Shown piece by piece: positions 19,611 through 28,097 of a stretch of 64,000 nucleotides of DNA (position 1 is its first letter; each line of letters starts with the position of its first letter). The stretch lies in NCBI RefSeq assembly GCF_000756305.1, contig NZ_JRFE01000022.1, forward strand, positions 202,414 through 266,413. Reading direction: 5' to 3'. This DNA comes from Myxosarcina sp. GI1 (GTDB lineage: Bacteria > Cyanobacteriota > Cyanobacteriia > Cyanobacteriales > Xenococcaceae). The position numbers and the translations under genes were made by a program. Under the pieces are notes generated by a model. The model had not been told where the DNA came from. It made no database searches and saw only the letters and a program-made list of their open reading frames with translations.

Positions 19611-21419
19611 TCAATCTAATTTGTAGCTTTCTGCCTGTAGTTGAAACATCTGCGAATATAAACCAGAACGAGCCATTAGTTCGCGATGGGAACCTACTTC
19701 GACGATGCGACTTTGTTCTAAAACTACAATGCGATCTGCTAACTGTACCGTAGAAAAACGATGGCTGACAAAAAAGGTCATTTTACCTGCGGTAAGAGCG
19801 CGAAATTTGGCAAATAGCTCGTATTCGGCGATCGCATCGAGGGCGGCAGTGGGTTCGTCTAAAATTAGAATTGGAGCATCGGTCATAAACGCTCTTGCCA
19901 TACCGATTTTTTGCCATTGTCCCCCTGAAAGATCGATTCCGCCTTTAAACATTTTGCCCAAAATAGTTTGATAACCCCGTTCCAAAGAAGCAACTACTCG
20001 ATCTGCACCTGCGGCTACTGCCGCTCGTTCGATAGAGGCGAGATCGTCTCGCCGCGATAGATTGCCAAAACTGATATTATCTTTGGCACTAAGTTGATAG
20101 CGGGCAAAATCTTGATTTAGTACCCCAATATTATCGCGTAACTCGCTTAGGCTTATTTGCTGTAAGGGAATACCGTCAAGGATTATAACTCCCGAACTGA
20201 CATCATAAAGACGAGTAATTAATTTTAAGAGAGTAGTTTTACCCGCACCATTCAATCCTACCAAAGCAATACTTTCCCCAGGTTTTACCTCTAAATTTAA
20301 GTTACGTAATGTAGGTTGAGTTGCTCCAGGATAGGTAAAGGAAACATCTTTTAAAACCAAACCCTGGCGTATGGGTTGGGGGAAAGATAGGGGACGAACG
20401 GTATCGATTACTCGTGGCTTTAGGCTCAAAAACTCAAAGTATTGCGAGACATAAAGATTAAATTCGTACACCCGAGCCAAACTTTCTAAAATACTGGGAA
20501 AAACCTGTTGTGCTTGACTAAAAGCACCAGTGTACATAGTGAAGTCGCCTATAGTAATCTCTCCTCTAATGGTTTGAACCAAAGTCCAACCATAGGCGAA
20601 ATAAAACCCCAGATTAACTAAAATTCCCGAAATACCACGCATTTTGGTGTATTCAGCCGCGATCGCCGCAGATTTGCGATTAAAATCGGTGCGAATGTTC
20701 TGCCACTGTTCTAGTAGATGTCTGGCTAAGTTAAATAAACGAACTTCTTTGGCAAAAGCGCGATCGGTTAAAACATGCTGTAAGTAATCTGATAATCTAC
20801 CGCTTTCGGTTTCGCGGCGCATCATCCAAAAGCGTCTACCCGAATAGACAATACTCGTCCAGAAAGCAGGTAAAGAAGTCAGCACCAAAAGCGGCACGAT
20901 TGCCCAGTTAAACTGTAGCAGTAAACCTAAAAGACTTATTAGAGTTATTCCCTGTCCGAACAGAGAATTTAAGACTTCAACTACTCTTTTAGGATAGACG
21001 CTACCGCTGTTTTGAGCGCGATTGAGAGTGTCGTAAAATTCTGAAGATTCAAAATGAGTTAAATCCAAACTTGCCGCTCTTTCTAGCAATACTTTATTCG
21101 CATGAAAGACAAAGCGATCGTTAAAAATTTGCGCGATATAGAGATTGGCTTGTGTCAAAATACTTTGCAATAAGCTCAGCCCCAAGCGCATTAATACTAG
21201 CTTGACTAAGGGTTGCCAAACAAAATTGCTATTGCCCCAATTAGCAACTACTAAATCGACGATCGCTTTATTGACTAGCAACATGAGGGCAGGTAGTAAA
21301 GAGCTACAGGCAGTTACTCCTAAAGAAAGTAACAAGTATCTGGGTGTAGCTTGCCAAACTAGGCGTAATAGTTGAGGGGCATTAACTAAAATGTCTCGCA
21401 GTCGTCTTTTAGCAGTCAA
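19611..21419 (-). CDS. ABC exporter, fused membrane and ATPase domains
   Basis: A 602-residue half-transporter. Six membrane helices occupy about residues 25-310, followed by a nucleotide-binding domain from about 350. Seen: Walker A GLNGAGKTT near 384, signature LSGGQWQKIGMARAF near 495, Walker B ILILDEPTAALD near 517 and an H-loop in FFVSHRFSTVQ near 550. Such proteins work as dimers to export lipids, peptides or glycans. It starts at TTG (no ATG is near, and an in-frame stop lies three codons upstream). The neighbours do not tell the substrate; it lies near, but not in, the polysaccharide locus. Confidence 0.9.
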   Translation of the reverse strand: MTAKRRLRDILVNAPQLLRLVWQATPRYLLLSLGVTACSSLLPALMLLVNKAIVDLVVANWGNSNFVWQPLVKLVLMRLGLSLLQSILTQANLYIAQIFNDRFVFHANKVLLERAASLDLTHFESSEFYDTLNRAQNSGSVYPKRVVEVLNSLFGQGITLISLLGLLLQFNWAIVPLLVLTSLPAFWTSIVYSGRRFWMMRRETESGRLSDYLQHVLTDRAFAKEVRLFNLARHLLEQWQNIRTDFNRKSAAIAAEYTKMRGISGILVNLGFYFAYGWTLVQTIRGEITIGDFTMYTGAFSQAQQVFPSILESLARVYEFNLYVSQYFEFLSLKPRVIDTVRPLSFPQPIRQGLVLKDVSFTYPGATQPTLRNLNLEVKPGESIALVGLNGAGKTTLLKLITRLYDVSSGVIILDGIPLQQISLSELRDNIGVLNQDFARYQLSAKDNISFGNLSRRDDLASIERAAVAAGADRVVASLERGYQTILGKMFKGGIDLSGGQWQKIGMARAFMTDAPILILDEPTAALDAIAEYELFAKFRALTAGKMTFFVSHRFSTVQLADRIVVLEQSRIVEVGSHRELMARSGLYSQMFQLQAESYKLD

Positions 21420-21534
21420 AATCTTTTATAGTGCGATCGAACCAAATTAAATGTAGCGTATTTGGTAGAGGCAAAGCAGCGCCTTGTCCGTACGGGAAAA
21501 TTTTTAAAAGCTATTGAATCTAATGCCAATCGAA

Positions 21535-23373
21535 TTATCTTTGCCGATACTCTGCTAATAACTCTGGTACGTAGTCATAACCATCTACGCCGATTAAAGC
21601 TATAATTTGCGATCGCTGTTGCTGTAATAAACTATTAAACTCTGCCTCTCCGATTTGTCCTTGTAAAATTGTCAATAAACCAGCAGCCTGTCGCCACTCT
21701 GTAGAGTTAATCTGTTTGAGAAGATACATTCCTACGCTGCCAAAACCCACTGCATTGGCACGATTTTCAATCGTATAGCAAGCCTCAGCCATATAGGAAA
21801 AACTCAGTCCCTGTAGATAGACATCCTTTGAATATTGCGCTAACTCTGCACCTTTAGTCAGAGCGGCGCTCGCTTCGGTGGGACGAGTTAAAATTACGTA
21901 TGCTATACCCAAACTGCTATAACCAAAAGCCTGACTTTGAAAATCCCCCTGCCAATCGGCGAGTTCTACGCCTCGTTCTAGATACTGAATGGCTTCACTG
22001 TAAACTTCAGAGTTTATGCTATCTAGCTGACGCGCTGACAAAACCTGACTGTAACCTAAATTTACTAGCGCATTAGCTTCACCTAATTTATCTCCTACCT
22101 GTCTCGCTAAAATTAAAGCTCTTTGACTAGAATTAATCGCTTCGCTATAGTCTTTCTGATTGGCATAAGTACGGCTAAGATGATTGAGATTGGCTATTTC
22201 ACAGTCAAGATCTTTAGCCTGTCTAGCGATCGCCAAAGCTTCTTCGTGAAAGATTGCTGCTTTGGCATACTGTCCTACAGTTCTTTGGGAATAACCAAGT
22301 AAAGTTAAAATACGAGCTTTTTCAGTAGTTTCTGCCGCTTGTTTGAGGGGTTCGTCAAAATATTCTAAAGTGTTTTGTAAATATTCTCCTGAAAACGAGA
22401 CAAATACACCGCTATAAAGAGGAAAATCATCCCGTCGGGCAAAAGTTCGTAAAATTTGCAGCATCATTAAAAAACAACCCCGTGCTAATTTCCCTCTACT
22501 GTTAATAAGCATCTGCCATAGCTCGCACCAAACAACCGCAAAAGTCAAAAACGTACTGTAAGAAAGCTGTTTGCCAAACTTAGAGTTATAAGGCTGTTTG
22601 TCAAACCAAGTAACTAAGCCTCGCTGCAAATATTGCAGCAAAACTGCTAGTTCCACCCAGGCTTTTAATTCTAAATTGTTCGCTACTTGTCCGATATTAG
22701 TTAGAGGTTGACTTTGAGCCAAACACTGAAATAGCTGTTTTGGTAGCAGACTATCTACTTTTTGCGACCAAGTGCGCCAAGGGTTGGGTTTTTCGGCACC
22801 AAAGCCACTAAAGCGACTTCCCGAATCATAAATCCAGCTTATTAAATCTGGTTCTATAGCTGTAAAAGATTGCACACCCCGCTCGATACCAGCAGCTAAC
22901 TGCTGTAAATCTGAGGCTAACTGACTATCGGTTTCTCGCTTTGCTGCTGAACTTAGCTCTTGCCCTAGTTTTGCTAATTTATCTTGATTTAGAGGTCGCT
23001 CTCGGTTGGGATCGAGCGCTTCAACCATCGCCTGAAAGTATTGCTCTCTTTCTGCTGCTAAAATTTGTTCTACAGCGGTAGTTACCTCTACAGTGGCTTG
23101 ATTTTCCTGTTGCCACCTCTGCCACTGTTTTTCGATTGTTTCTAAAGCTTTCAAAATTCGCGTTGCCTTGAGCTTAGAAGCTAACTGAGTTTGAGTTGTG
23201 CTAATTCTCTGCGCCAGACAGCGTTCAAATATTTCTCCCGTACCTACCTCTACTGACTGTAATAACATTCTATAGACTCGCTCTGTAGAGGCAATTTTGC
23301 CTTTAAGAGTATTGTCTACAATGCGATCGATTAATTGAAAATAGCGATCGGATAATGATGTTGGTTCGGACAC
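21535..23373 (-). CDS. Large TPR-repeat protein
   Basis: A 612-residue helical protein starting at GTG. The N-terminal 300 residues are helical and Gln/Leu-rich without recognised motifs. From about 355 to 540 there are tandem TPR-like units (AKAAIFHEEALAIARQAKDL, then AINSSQRALILARQVGD and similar). The repeats resemble the 40-residue TPRs of signalling and scaffold proteins. There is no signal peptide or membrane segment. It is on the same strand as the ABC exporter, with a 115-base gap holding a short GC-rich stretch. Function not recognised beyond protein binding. Confidence 0.75.
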   Translation of the reverse strand: MSEPTSLSDRYFQLIDRIVDNTLKGKIASTERVYRMLLQSVEVGTGEIFERCLAQRISTTQTQLASKLKATRILKALETIEKQWQRWQQENQATVEVTTAVEQILAAEREQYFQAMVEALDPNRERPLNQDKLAKLGQELSSAAKRETDSQLASDLQQLAAGIERGVQSFTAIEPDLISWIYDSGSRFSGFGAEKPNPWRTWSQKVDSLLPKQLFQCLAQSQPLTNIGQVANNLELKAWVELAVLLQYLQRGLVTWFDKQPYNSKFGKQLSYSTFLTFAVVWCELWQMLINSRGKLARGCFLMMLQILRTFARRDDFPLYSGVFVSFSGEYLQNTLEYFDEPLKQAAETTEKARILTLLGYSQRTVGQYAKAAIFHEEALAIARQAKDLDCEIANLNHLSRTYANQKDYSEAINSSQRALILARQVGDKLGEANALVNLGYSQVLSARQLDSINSEVYSEAIQYLERGVELADWQGDFQSQAFGYSSLGIAYVILTRPTEASAALTKGAELAQYSKDVYLQGLSFSYMAEACYTIENRANAVGFGSVGMYLLKQINSTEWRQAAGLLTILQGQIGEAEFNSLLQQQRSQIIALIGVDGYDYVPELLAEYRQR

Positions 23374-23743
23374 GATATTAAATAAATTAAAATTTTCCCG
23401 ACTCGAACTGCTGGCTTTTAGTTAGTTTAACTATACATTAGTGCCAAATTAAAAACTTATTGTAGCGTAGCTTCAGTAACTATTGACTATTGACTATGGT
23501 GATTATAGTCAAATTAAATATCATATTTACTGAGAGCGAGTGAAGCGAGCGCTCAAAGCTTAACTGATATCGTTTCTTATTCAATAGTTAAAGAAGAAAA
23601 AAGTTTAGCAATTACTTCAATCCAAAAATTTAATTGATATTAATGATTTTACTATTTCAACTTCTACCCAACTTTAAAGACTAGCCATTTTAGCTATCTG
23701 CTCGTTTAATAATAGGTGTAGATAGAATATATGGTTAACCACG
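23374..23743. other. Divergent intergenic region
   Basis: 370 bases between two divergent genes. They hold a short period-7 tract (TTGACTA units near 23484-23500) and an inverted repeat, GAGAGCG/GAGCGCTC, near 23531-23553. No gene or known RNA seen. Confidence 0.55.
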
Positions 23744-24262
23744 ATGAAAATTATCGAACGCACTATTCGTACCTCTACTTTAGTTTCTCTACCCGCAATT
23801 TTATTTTTAACTTTCTCTCCTAGCGAAGCTACAGCCAGAGATTATCGAGCTTCCAGAGGTGACTTTAGTAGTTGTGCTTCCAGTTTGGTGGCTGATGGTG
23901 TTGCTGGAGAAGCAGCAGCGGTCGCCTGTGCGGACGCTTTAGAACCACAACAATTATCGGCTTGTGTCTCTGATATTCAGAGTAATACAGAGATTGCTGT
24001 TGAAGATGCTCTTGCAGGATGTTATCGAGTTCGCAGACCAGAAGAGTTATCCAGTTGCGTCATCGATATCAGCGGTAATTTAGAAGATGCCAAACCAACT
24101 GCCGCACTCGATAATTGCCGTCGCTCTTTGTTACCAACTCGCTATGCTGACTGCACTTTGGGCTTACAGAGCAATATTCCCGATTTATCTGTAACTGAGG
24201 CAATGGAAACCTGCATTAGTGCCGAATATTTTCCTAGCGAATTCTATCCACAAGTGGAGTAA
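23744..24262 (+). CDS. Secreted cysteine-repeat protein
   Basis: A 172-residue protein with a signal peptide (MKIIERTIRTSTLVSLPAIL then LFLTFSPSEATA, cleavage near residue 31). The mature part carries eight cysteines in a regular repeat: a block of about 35 residues with LSxCVxDIxxN followed by DAxxxCxR recurs three times (around SACVSDIQ, SSCVIDIS and ADCTLGLQ). Paired cysteines imply disulfide-stabilised helical hairpins outside the cytoplasm. I do not recognise the family name. The heptamer tract downstream (24350-24412) separates it from another secreted protein. Confidence 0.75.
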   Translation: MKIIERTIRTSTLVSLPAILFLTFSPSEATARDYRASRGDFSSCASSLVADGVAGEAAAVACADALEPQQLSACVSDIQSNTEIAVEDALAGCYRVRRPEELSSCVIDISGNLEDAKPTAALDNCRRSLLPTRYADCTLGLQSNIPDLSVTEAMETCISAEYFPSEFYPQVE

Positions 24263-24349
24263 ACTTAATTTCATTTATCATTTAACATTTATCAATGAGC
24301 AATGAGCAATAAATTTTGATTGCTGAATTTGAGGTCGGTAAATGAAAGA

Positions 24350-24412
24350 TTGTTCATTGTTCACTGTTCATTGTTCATTGTTCATTGTTCACTGTTCATT
24401 GTTCATTGATTG
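24350..24412. repeat. Heptameric short tandem repeat (TTGTTCA/CTGTTCA)
   Basis: About nine consecutive period-7 units alternating TTGTTCA, CTGTTCA and TTGTTCA. It is the cleanest heptamer tract in the window and is preceded by AATGAGC units of the opposite sense near 24295-24308. Confidence 0.88.
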
Positions 24413-24487
24413 GTCACAGATTACTGGTCACTCTTAATTTGAGAGGTTATGATAGCGGGGTCTTCGCGCTCTGATGAAGTAAACCTT

Positions 24488-25267
24488 ATGAAATTGACAA
24501 TTGTAACTGCGATCGCAGCATTATCAGCTACAGTATCCTTTCCTACTCAAGCAGAAAACCTCAGCGATCTCAATCAACTACTCAGTACTAAAGAGTGTTC
24601 TGAGTGCGAGCTGAGTAGCTCTGGTTTGGTGATGGCAAACTTAGCAGGAGCGCAGTTACAACAAGCAAATTTAGTCAGTGCCAATCTTAGTCAGGCTAAT
24701 TTGATGGGTGCGGATTTAAGCGGTGCTAATCTAACTGGTGCTTCTTTAAATGGTGCCAATTTGACGGGGGCAAATTTAACTGGAGCAATTCTCAACGGTA
24801 CGGATTTGCGAGATGCCTACATGGGCAATACTACTCTTACCAATGTCGATCTCGATGCTGCTTATGTAGATGGAGTTAAAAATTTAGCAGATACTGCCGC
24901 CACTCCAGAACAGTTTCATCGTTGGGGTGTCAGAGAAGCAGAACTAGGCAATTACGATGCGGCGATCGCTCATTATCGAACGGCAATTCGTCTCGATCCC
25001 GAATTTGCCCCCGCTTATTTGGGTTTGGGAATAATTCAATATCAATTCGATAACGAAACTGCGGCGAGAAAAAATGCCCAAATTGCCTCCAAGTTGTTTA
25101 AAACTCAAGAACACAAATTAGGCTATCAAACAGTACAGAATTTTCAGCAAAAAATGGACTTTATTCGTGAGGCAGAAGCCAACGCTAGAGAACGAGAACA
25201 GGGTGCTTCCAACGTTGGTAAATTTATGGGTGGAGTCGGTTCGCTACTGTTAAAATTGTTACTTTAA
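24488..25267 (+). CDS. Secreted pentapeptide-repeat/TPR protein
   Basis: A 259-residue protein. The open frame begins at 24449, but the ATG at 24488 gives a proper signal peptide (MKLTIVTAIAALSATVSFPT, cleavage after QA), so I use it. Next come a short ELSS/CSEC segment with two cysteines, a pentapeptide block of about 70 residues (ANLSQANLMGADLSGANLTG), then TPR-like repeats (ELGNYDAAIAHYRTAIRLDP). The C-terminal GKFMGGVGSLLLKLLL may be amphipathic. The combination of an exported beta-helix and TPRs suggests a periplasmic binding scaffold. No partner can be named. Confidence 0.8.
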   Translation: MKLTIVTAIAALSATVSFPTQAENLSDLNQLLSTKECSECELSSSGLVMANLAGAQLQQANLVSANLSQANLMGADLSGANLTGASLNGANLTGANLTGAILNGTDLRDAYMGNTTLTNVDLDAAYVDGVKNLADTAATPEQFHRWGVREAELGNYDAAIAHYRTAIRLDPEFAPAYLGLGIIQYQFDNETAARKNAQIASKLFKTQEHKLGYQTVQNFQQKMDFIREAEANAREREQGASNVGKFMGGVGSLLLKLLL

Positions 25268-25276
25268 AAACGACAA

Positions 25277-25855
25277 TTAATAATTGGCTCTAATATTTTG
25301 CGCGGCTTTTTCGACTGTTTCTAAAATACGCTTGGCACGAGTTTCTGGTTTTTTGGCATTTTTAATCCATTCCAAAATACCTCGTTTAGTTGAGGGTGGA
25401 AAAGCATTAAAATTCATGTTTGCTGCTCGATCTGTTGAAAGAGCTATTTTTAAATCTTCTGGCAAGATAAGTGCTTCAACATCATCGAGAAATGACCAAG
25501 AACCATCTTTCTTAGCGCGATCGACTTTGGTTAATCCCGCAGGCTGCATCAAACCATTTTTAATTAAGCGATCGACTCTTTCCTTATTTGCCTTCGACCA
25601 GTTGCTACCTTGTCTACGAGGAGCTAGATAAAGCATCGTTCGTTTTTCGTCGAGCTTGCGCGGCAAACTATCTACCCAACCAAAACAAAGACATTCCTCT
25701 ACTATGTCATTGTAAGGTAGGTAATATTGATGATTTTTTTTATAAGTCACCAACCAAATACCTTCAGTTTGCAGATGTTTTTGTTGCAGCCAGTTTCTCA
25801 AATCTTGTCTAGTTTTGACTATAATTTGTTTGGCATTTTCAACAGGCTTCACCAT
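25277..25855 (-). CDS. YdeI/OmpD-associated family protein
   Basis: A 192-residue cytosolic protein matching the YdeI/OmpD-associated family in length and in motifs such as EECLCFGWVDSLPRKLDEKR (about 53-72) and RRQGSNWSKANKERV (about 80-94). The C-terminal half has STKRGILEWIKNAKKPETRA, also typical. The biochemical role of the family is not established; some members were linked to peptide or bacteriocin resistance. It ends ten bases from the end of the convergent pentapeptide gene. Confidence 0.8.
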   Translation of the reverse strand: MVKPVENAKQIIVKTRQDLRNWLQQKHLQTEGIWLVTYKKNHQYYLPYNDIVEECLCFGWVDSLPRKLDEKRTMLYLAPRRQGSNWSKANKERVDRLIKNGLMQPAGLTKVDRAKKDGSWSFLDDVEALILPEDLKIALSTDRAANMNFNAFPPSTKRGILEWIKNAKKPETRAKRILETVEKAAQNIRANY

Positions 25856-25908
25856 TTCTTAGTATTTAGTTAAAAAATCGAGAATCTTTTTTATTCTTCT
25901 CTTTAAAA

Positions 25909-26733
25909 CTACTTCCAACTAGACAAAGCAGGTGTTTCTAGTAGAGCTTGACTCAAATTATCGTGCAGCGCACCGTTAGTTGCTAAAATACGCCCAGAAT
26001 TAAGCTCGAACGGACTGCCATCGTAAGCTGTAATTGTACCACCTGCTGCCTCGACAATAACCACTCCTGCGGCAATATCCCAGGGGCTGAGTCCTCGTTC
26101 CCAATAACCGTCGTATCTGCCACAAGCTAGCCAAGCCAAATCGAGTGCAGCACTACCCAGACGGCGTACGCCTTGGGTAAGGTGAGTTAAATGACAAAAC
26201 TCAGCATAGTTGTTATCTGAGGTTTCGCGGCGATCGTAAGCAAACCCCGTAACTAGGAGGCTATTGGCTAATTCTGAGGTTTGAGAAACTTTTATCGGAC
26301 GGCGATCGCAGGTTGCAGGCAGTCCTTTAGCAGCCCGAAATAGCTCGCCACTCAAAGGATTGTAAATGACCCCAACGCTAGGAACGCCATCAATTAACAA
26401 ACCCACTGACGTTGAAGCGATGGGCAAACTGTGAGCGTAATTTGTCGTACCGTCGAGGGGATCGATCGCCCAAAGATATTCACTGTCGCTATTGCCTAAC
26501 GCTCCCGACTCTTCAGCTAAAATTTGATGTTCGGGTAGATGACGGTGCAATACTTTTAAAATTTCGGCTTCTGACTGTTTGTCGGCTTCGGTAACTAAAT
26601 CGCCAGATCTTCCTTTTTCTTGAATATCTTCTAATTTACCCCGCAGAGATTTTAAAACCGTTCCTCCTGCTAGAGCAGCTTCGGTAGCGATGTCTAAAAA
26701 AACTTGCAGTCGATCGAGATTGGGTTGGTTCAT
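25909..26733 (-). CDS. Inositol monophosphatase family protein
   Basis: A 274-residue Mg-dependent phosphatase. Seen: ILAEESG near 68, WAIDPLDGTTNYAHSLP near 82 (metal site) and GLSPWDIAAGVVIVEAAGG near 210 (second signature). The open frame extends upstream, but the ATG at 26733 (MNQPNLDRLQ) fits the family N-terminus and overlaps the stop of the upstream nuclease gene as TGATG, implying translational coupling. Substrate could be inositol phosphate or another sugar phosphate such as fructose bisphosphate or histidinol phosphate. The family is certain, the substrate is not. Confidence 0.9.
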   Translation of the reverse strand: MNQPNLDRLQVFLDIATEAALAGGTVLKSLRGKLEDIQEKGRSGDLVTEADKQSEAEILKVLHRHLPEHQILAEESGALGNSDSEYLWAIDPLDGTTNYAHSLPIASTSVGLLIDGVPSVGVIYNPLSGELFRAAKGLPATCDRRPIKVSQTSELANSLLVTGFAYDRRETSDNNYAEFCHLTHLTQGVRRLGSAALDLAWLACGRYDGYWERGLSPWDIAAGVVIVEAAGGTITAYDGSPFELNSGRILATNGALHDNLSQALLETPALSSWK

Positions 26734-27251
26734 GATGGGGAATATTGAGAGCGAAATTGGCTTGGTGTTTGTCGCAGTGGCTGTTGGGGGTTCCAAATAC
26801 CATACCCCAGCAAACGAGCATATTCTCTGGCGTTTAAAAAACGCTGGCTATATTTGTGGGAATAGCTGGTATTGGCTAAAACATAACCTTCTTTAACTAA
26901 CTGTTCGCCAACCGATATATTATTATGCCAGACATGAGCCAGCAGGCGATCGAAACTATCTGTATTTCGCTCCTCTAATTCCAGTTGGACTGTCTCATCT
27001 GCTATTAGTTCGGTCAATCTTTGTTTGGCGGCTGCTCCCCAGGGAGATTGTCTTAAGTCTGGTGCGTCGATCCCGATAATTCTGACTTTAGTTGTCTGAG
27101 AACTATTCTCTGGTGCGATCGCTACAACTTCTAAAGTCTGTCCGCTAACGATTCTTTCAACTTTAGCGGAGATTAAATTAGAGTTGGTTGGCTTTAAACT
27201 ACAGCTAAGTAGCAAAGTTGAAAAAATAATTATGAGAAAGACACGTTTCAA
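26730..27251 (-). CDS. Thermonuclease (SNase)-family lipoprotein
   Basis: A 173-residue protein with a staphylococcal-nuclease fold. Seen: VRIIGIDAPD (first catalytic Arg/Asp region), VQLELEERNTDSFDRLLAHV (Glu/Arg region) and ISVGEQLVKEGYV. The TTG at 27251 gives KRVFLIIIFSTLLLSC, an ideal lipoprotein signal with the acylated cysteine at the end. An ATG at 27302 would add 17 residues that lie within a GC-rich repeat, so I prefer the TTG. It probably acts as an exported, membrane-anchored DNA/RNA nuclease. Translationally coupled to the following phosphatase. Confidence 0.82.
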   Translation of the reverse strand: MKRVFLIIIFSTLLLSCSLKPTNSNLISAKVERIVSGQTLEVVAIAPENSSQTTKVRIIGIDAPDLRQSPWGAAAKQRLTELIADETVQLELEERNTDSFDRLLAHVWHNNISVGEQLVKEGYVLANTSYSHKYSQRFLNAREYARLLGYGIWNPQQPLRQTPSQFRSQYSPS

Positions 27252-27284
27252 AATGTCAACAGGATTCAAAATAAAATATACTTT

Positions 27285-27395
27285 CTTGGCGAGCGTTCCC
27301 ATGCGGAGGAAACCTCAGGCTCCGACAGGAGCGAGCCGTTTAATAGTAACAGACAAAACGGCTCGGCGCGGGTGCGCCCTGGGTCTCGCCGCTTT
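27285..27395. repeat. GC-rich structured element between ferredoxin and nuclease genes
   Basis: A GC-rich island in AT-rich DNA. It has a perfect 10-base inverted pair, CGAGCCGTTT (27332-27341) with AAACGGCTCG (27356-27365), a GGCGC/GCGCC hairpin at 27365-27378, and outer GGCGAG/CTCGCC ends near 27288 and 27385. It resembles the 19458-19523 element in style, not in sequence. It lies upstream of the nuclease gene. Confidence 0.65.
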
Positions 27396-27404
27396 CTACT
27401 TATT

Positions 27405-27773
27405 TCAGTCTTCATCCAAAGGTAACCCAAATCTAACTTTTCCCCTGGCAAAATAGCGACCGAATTGAAGTTCGTAAACTTCGTCTTCGTCTTGGGTTTC
27501 TACTTCCAAATCCGAACGAGGATAACTAACGCATAACAAAGCATAACCGCGTTCCTTCAACTTTGGCGATAGTCCCATTGCTTCTGGTTGATATATTTCC
27601 CCCGATAAAATTCGTACCGCACAGCTAGTACAAGCACCATTACGACAAGCAAAAGGTAATTCTTTCCCTTGTTTTTCTGCCGTTTGTAAAATGTAGCGAT
27701 CTTCTGGTACTTCTACTGTATATTCTTTGTCTTTAGCGCGATCGCGAATTTTAACCTTGTGATAGTTACTCAT
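27405..27773 (-). CDS. 2Fe-2S plant-type ferredoxin with C-terminal extension
   Basis: A 122-residue electron carrier. The cluster ligands are seen in ACRNGACTSCAVRI (CxxxxCxxC, about residues 43-51) and the fourth Cys in ALLCVSYP (about 81). The fold core spans 5-95; about 25 extra residues (ELQFGRYFARGKVRFGLPLD) follow, longer than the roughly 98-residue PetF, as in the accessory ferredoxins of cyanobacteria and plant FdC proteins. It probably serves a specialised redox partner rather than bulk photosynthetic transport. Monocistronic by context, with tRNA-Ser divergent upstream. Confidence 0.88.
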   Translation of the reverse strand: MSNYHKVKIRDRAKDKEYTVEVPEDRYILQTAEKQGKELPFACRNGACTSCAVRILSGEIYQPEAMGLSPKLKERGYALLCVSYPRSDLEVETQDEDEVYELQFGRYFARGKVRFGLPLDED

Positions 27774-27869
27774 TAAATTTTTATCTTGTTCTTAATGCAG
27801 TCTAAAAAATTACTTAGCATTTTGACAAGCAAATTTAAACATGTATAATTATAAACTGCGGCTCAATCT

Positions 27870-27956
27870 GGAGAGGTGGCCGAGTGGTCGAAGGCGCAGC
27901 ACTGGAAATGCTGTAACGGGGTGACTTGTTCGAGGGTTCGAATCCCTCCCTCTCCG
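27870..27956 (+). tRNA. tRNA-Ser (GGA)
   Basis: An 87-base class II tRNA. The 7-bp acceptor stem GGAGAGG pairs with CCTCTCC, the anticodon GGA is at 27904-27906, there is a long variable arm, and the T arm is GAGGG-TTCGAAT-CCCTC. Discriminator G; CCA is not encoded. A 76-codon open frame antisense to it is not a gene. Confidence 0.97.
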
Positions 27957-28097
27957 TCAGGCAAAAAAGCTCTAAAGCACTGCTTTCTTCTTAGATAGAT
28001 TGGGGGCATCGCTTTGCTAGGGAGCAGGGGGCAAGGGAGATTGGTGGAATATAATTTATCCACTATCCTTTGTTTAATGCTTATAAACAACAATGTG

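Noticed and set aside
24350-24412. CRISPR-like array
   Set aside because: Units are 7 bases with no spacers; it is a heptamer tract.
27863-28093. 76-codon open frame on the minus strand
   Set aside because: It is antisense through tRNA-Ser and its C-terminal half is translated tRNA sequence; no ribosome site.
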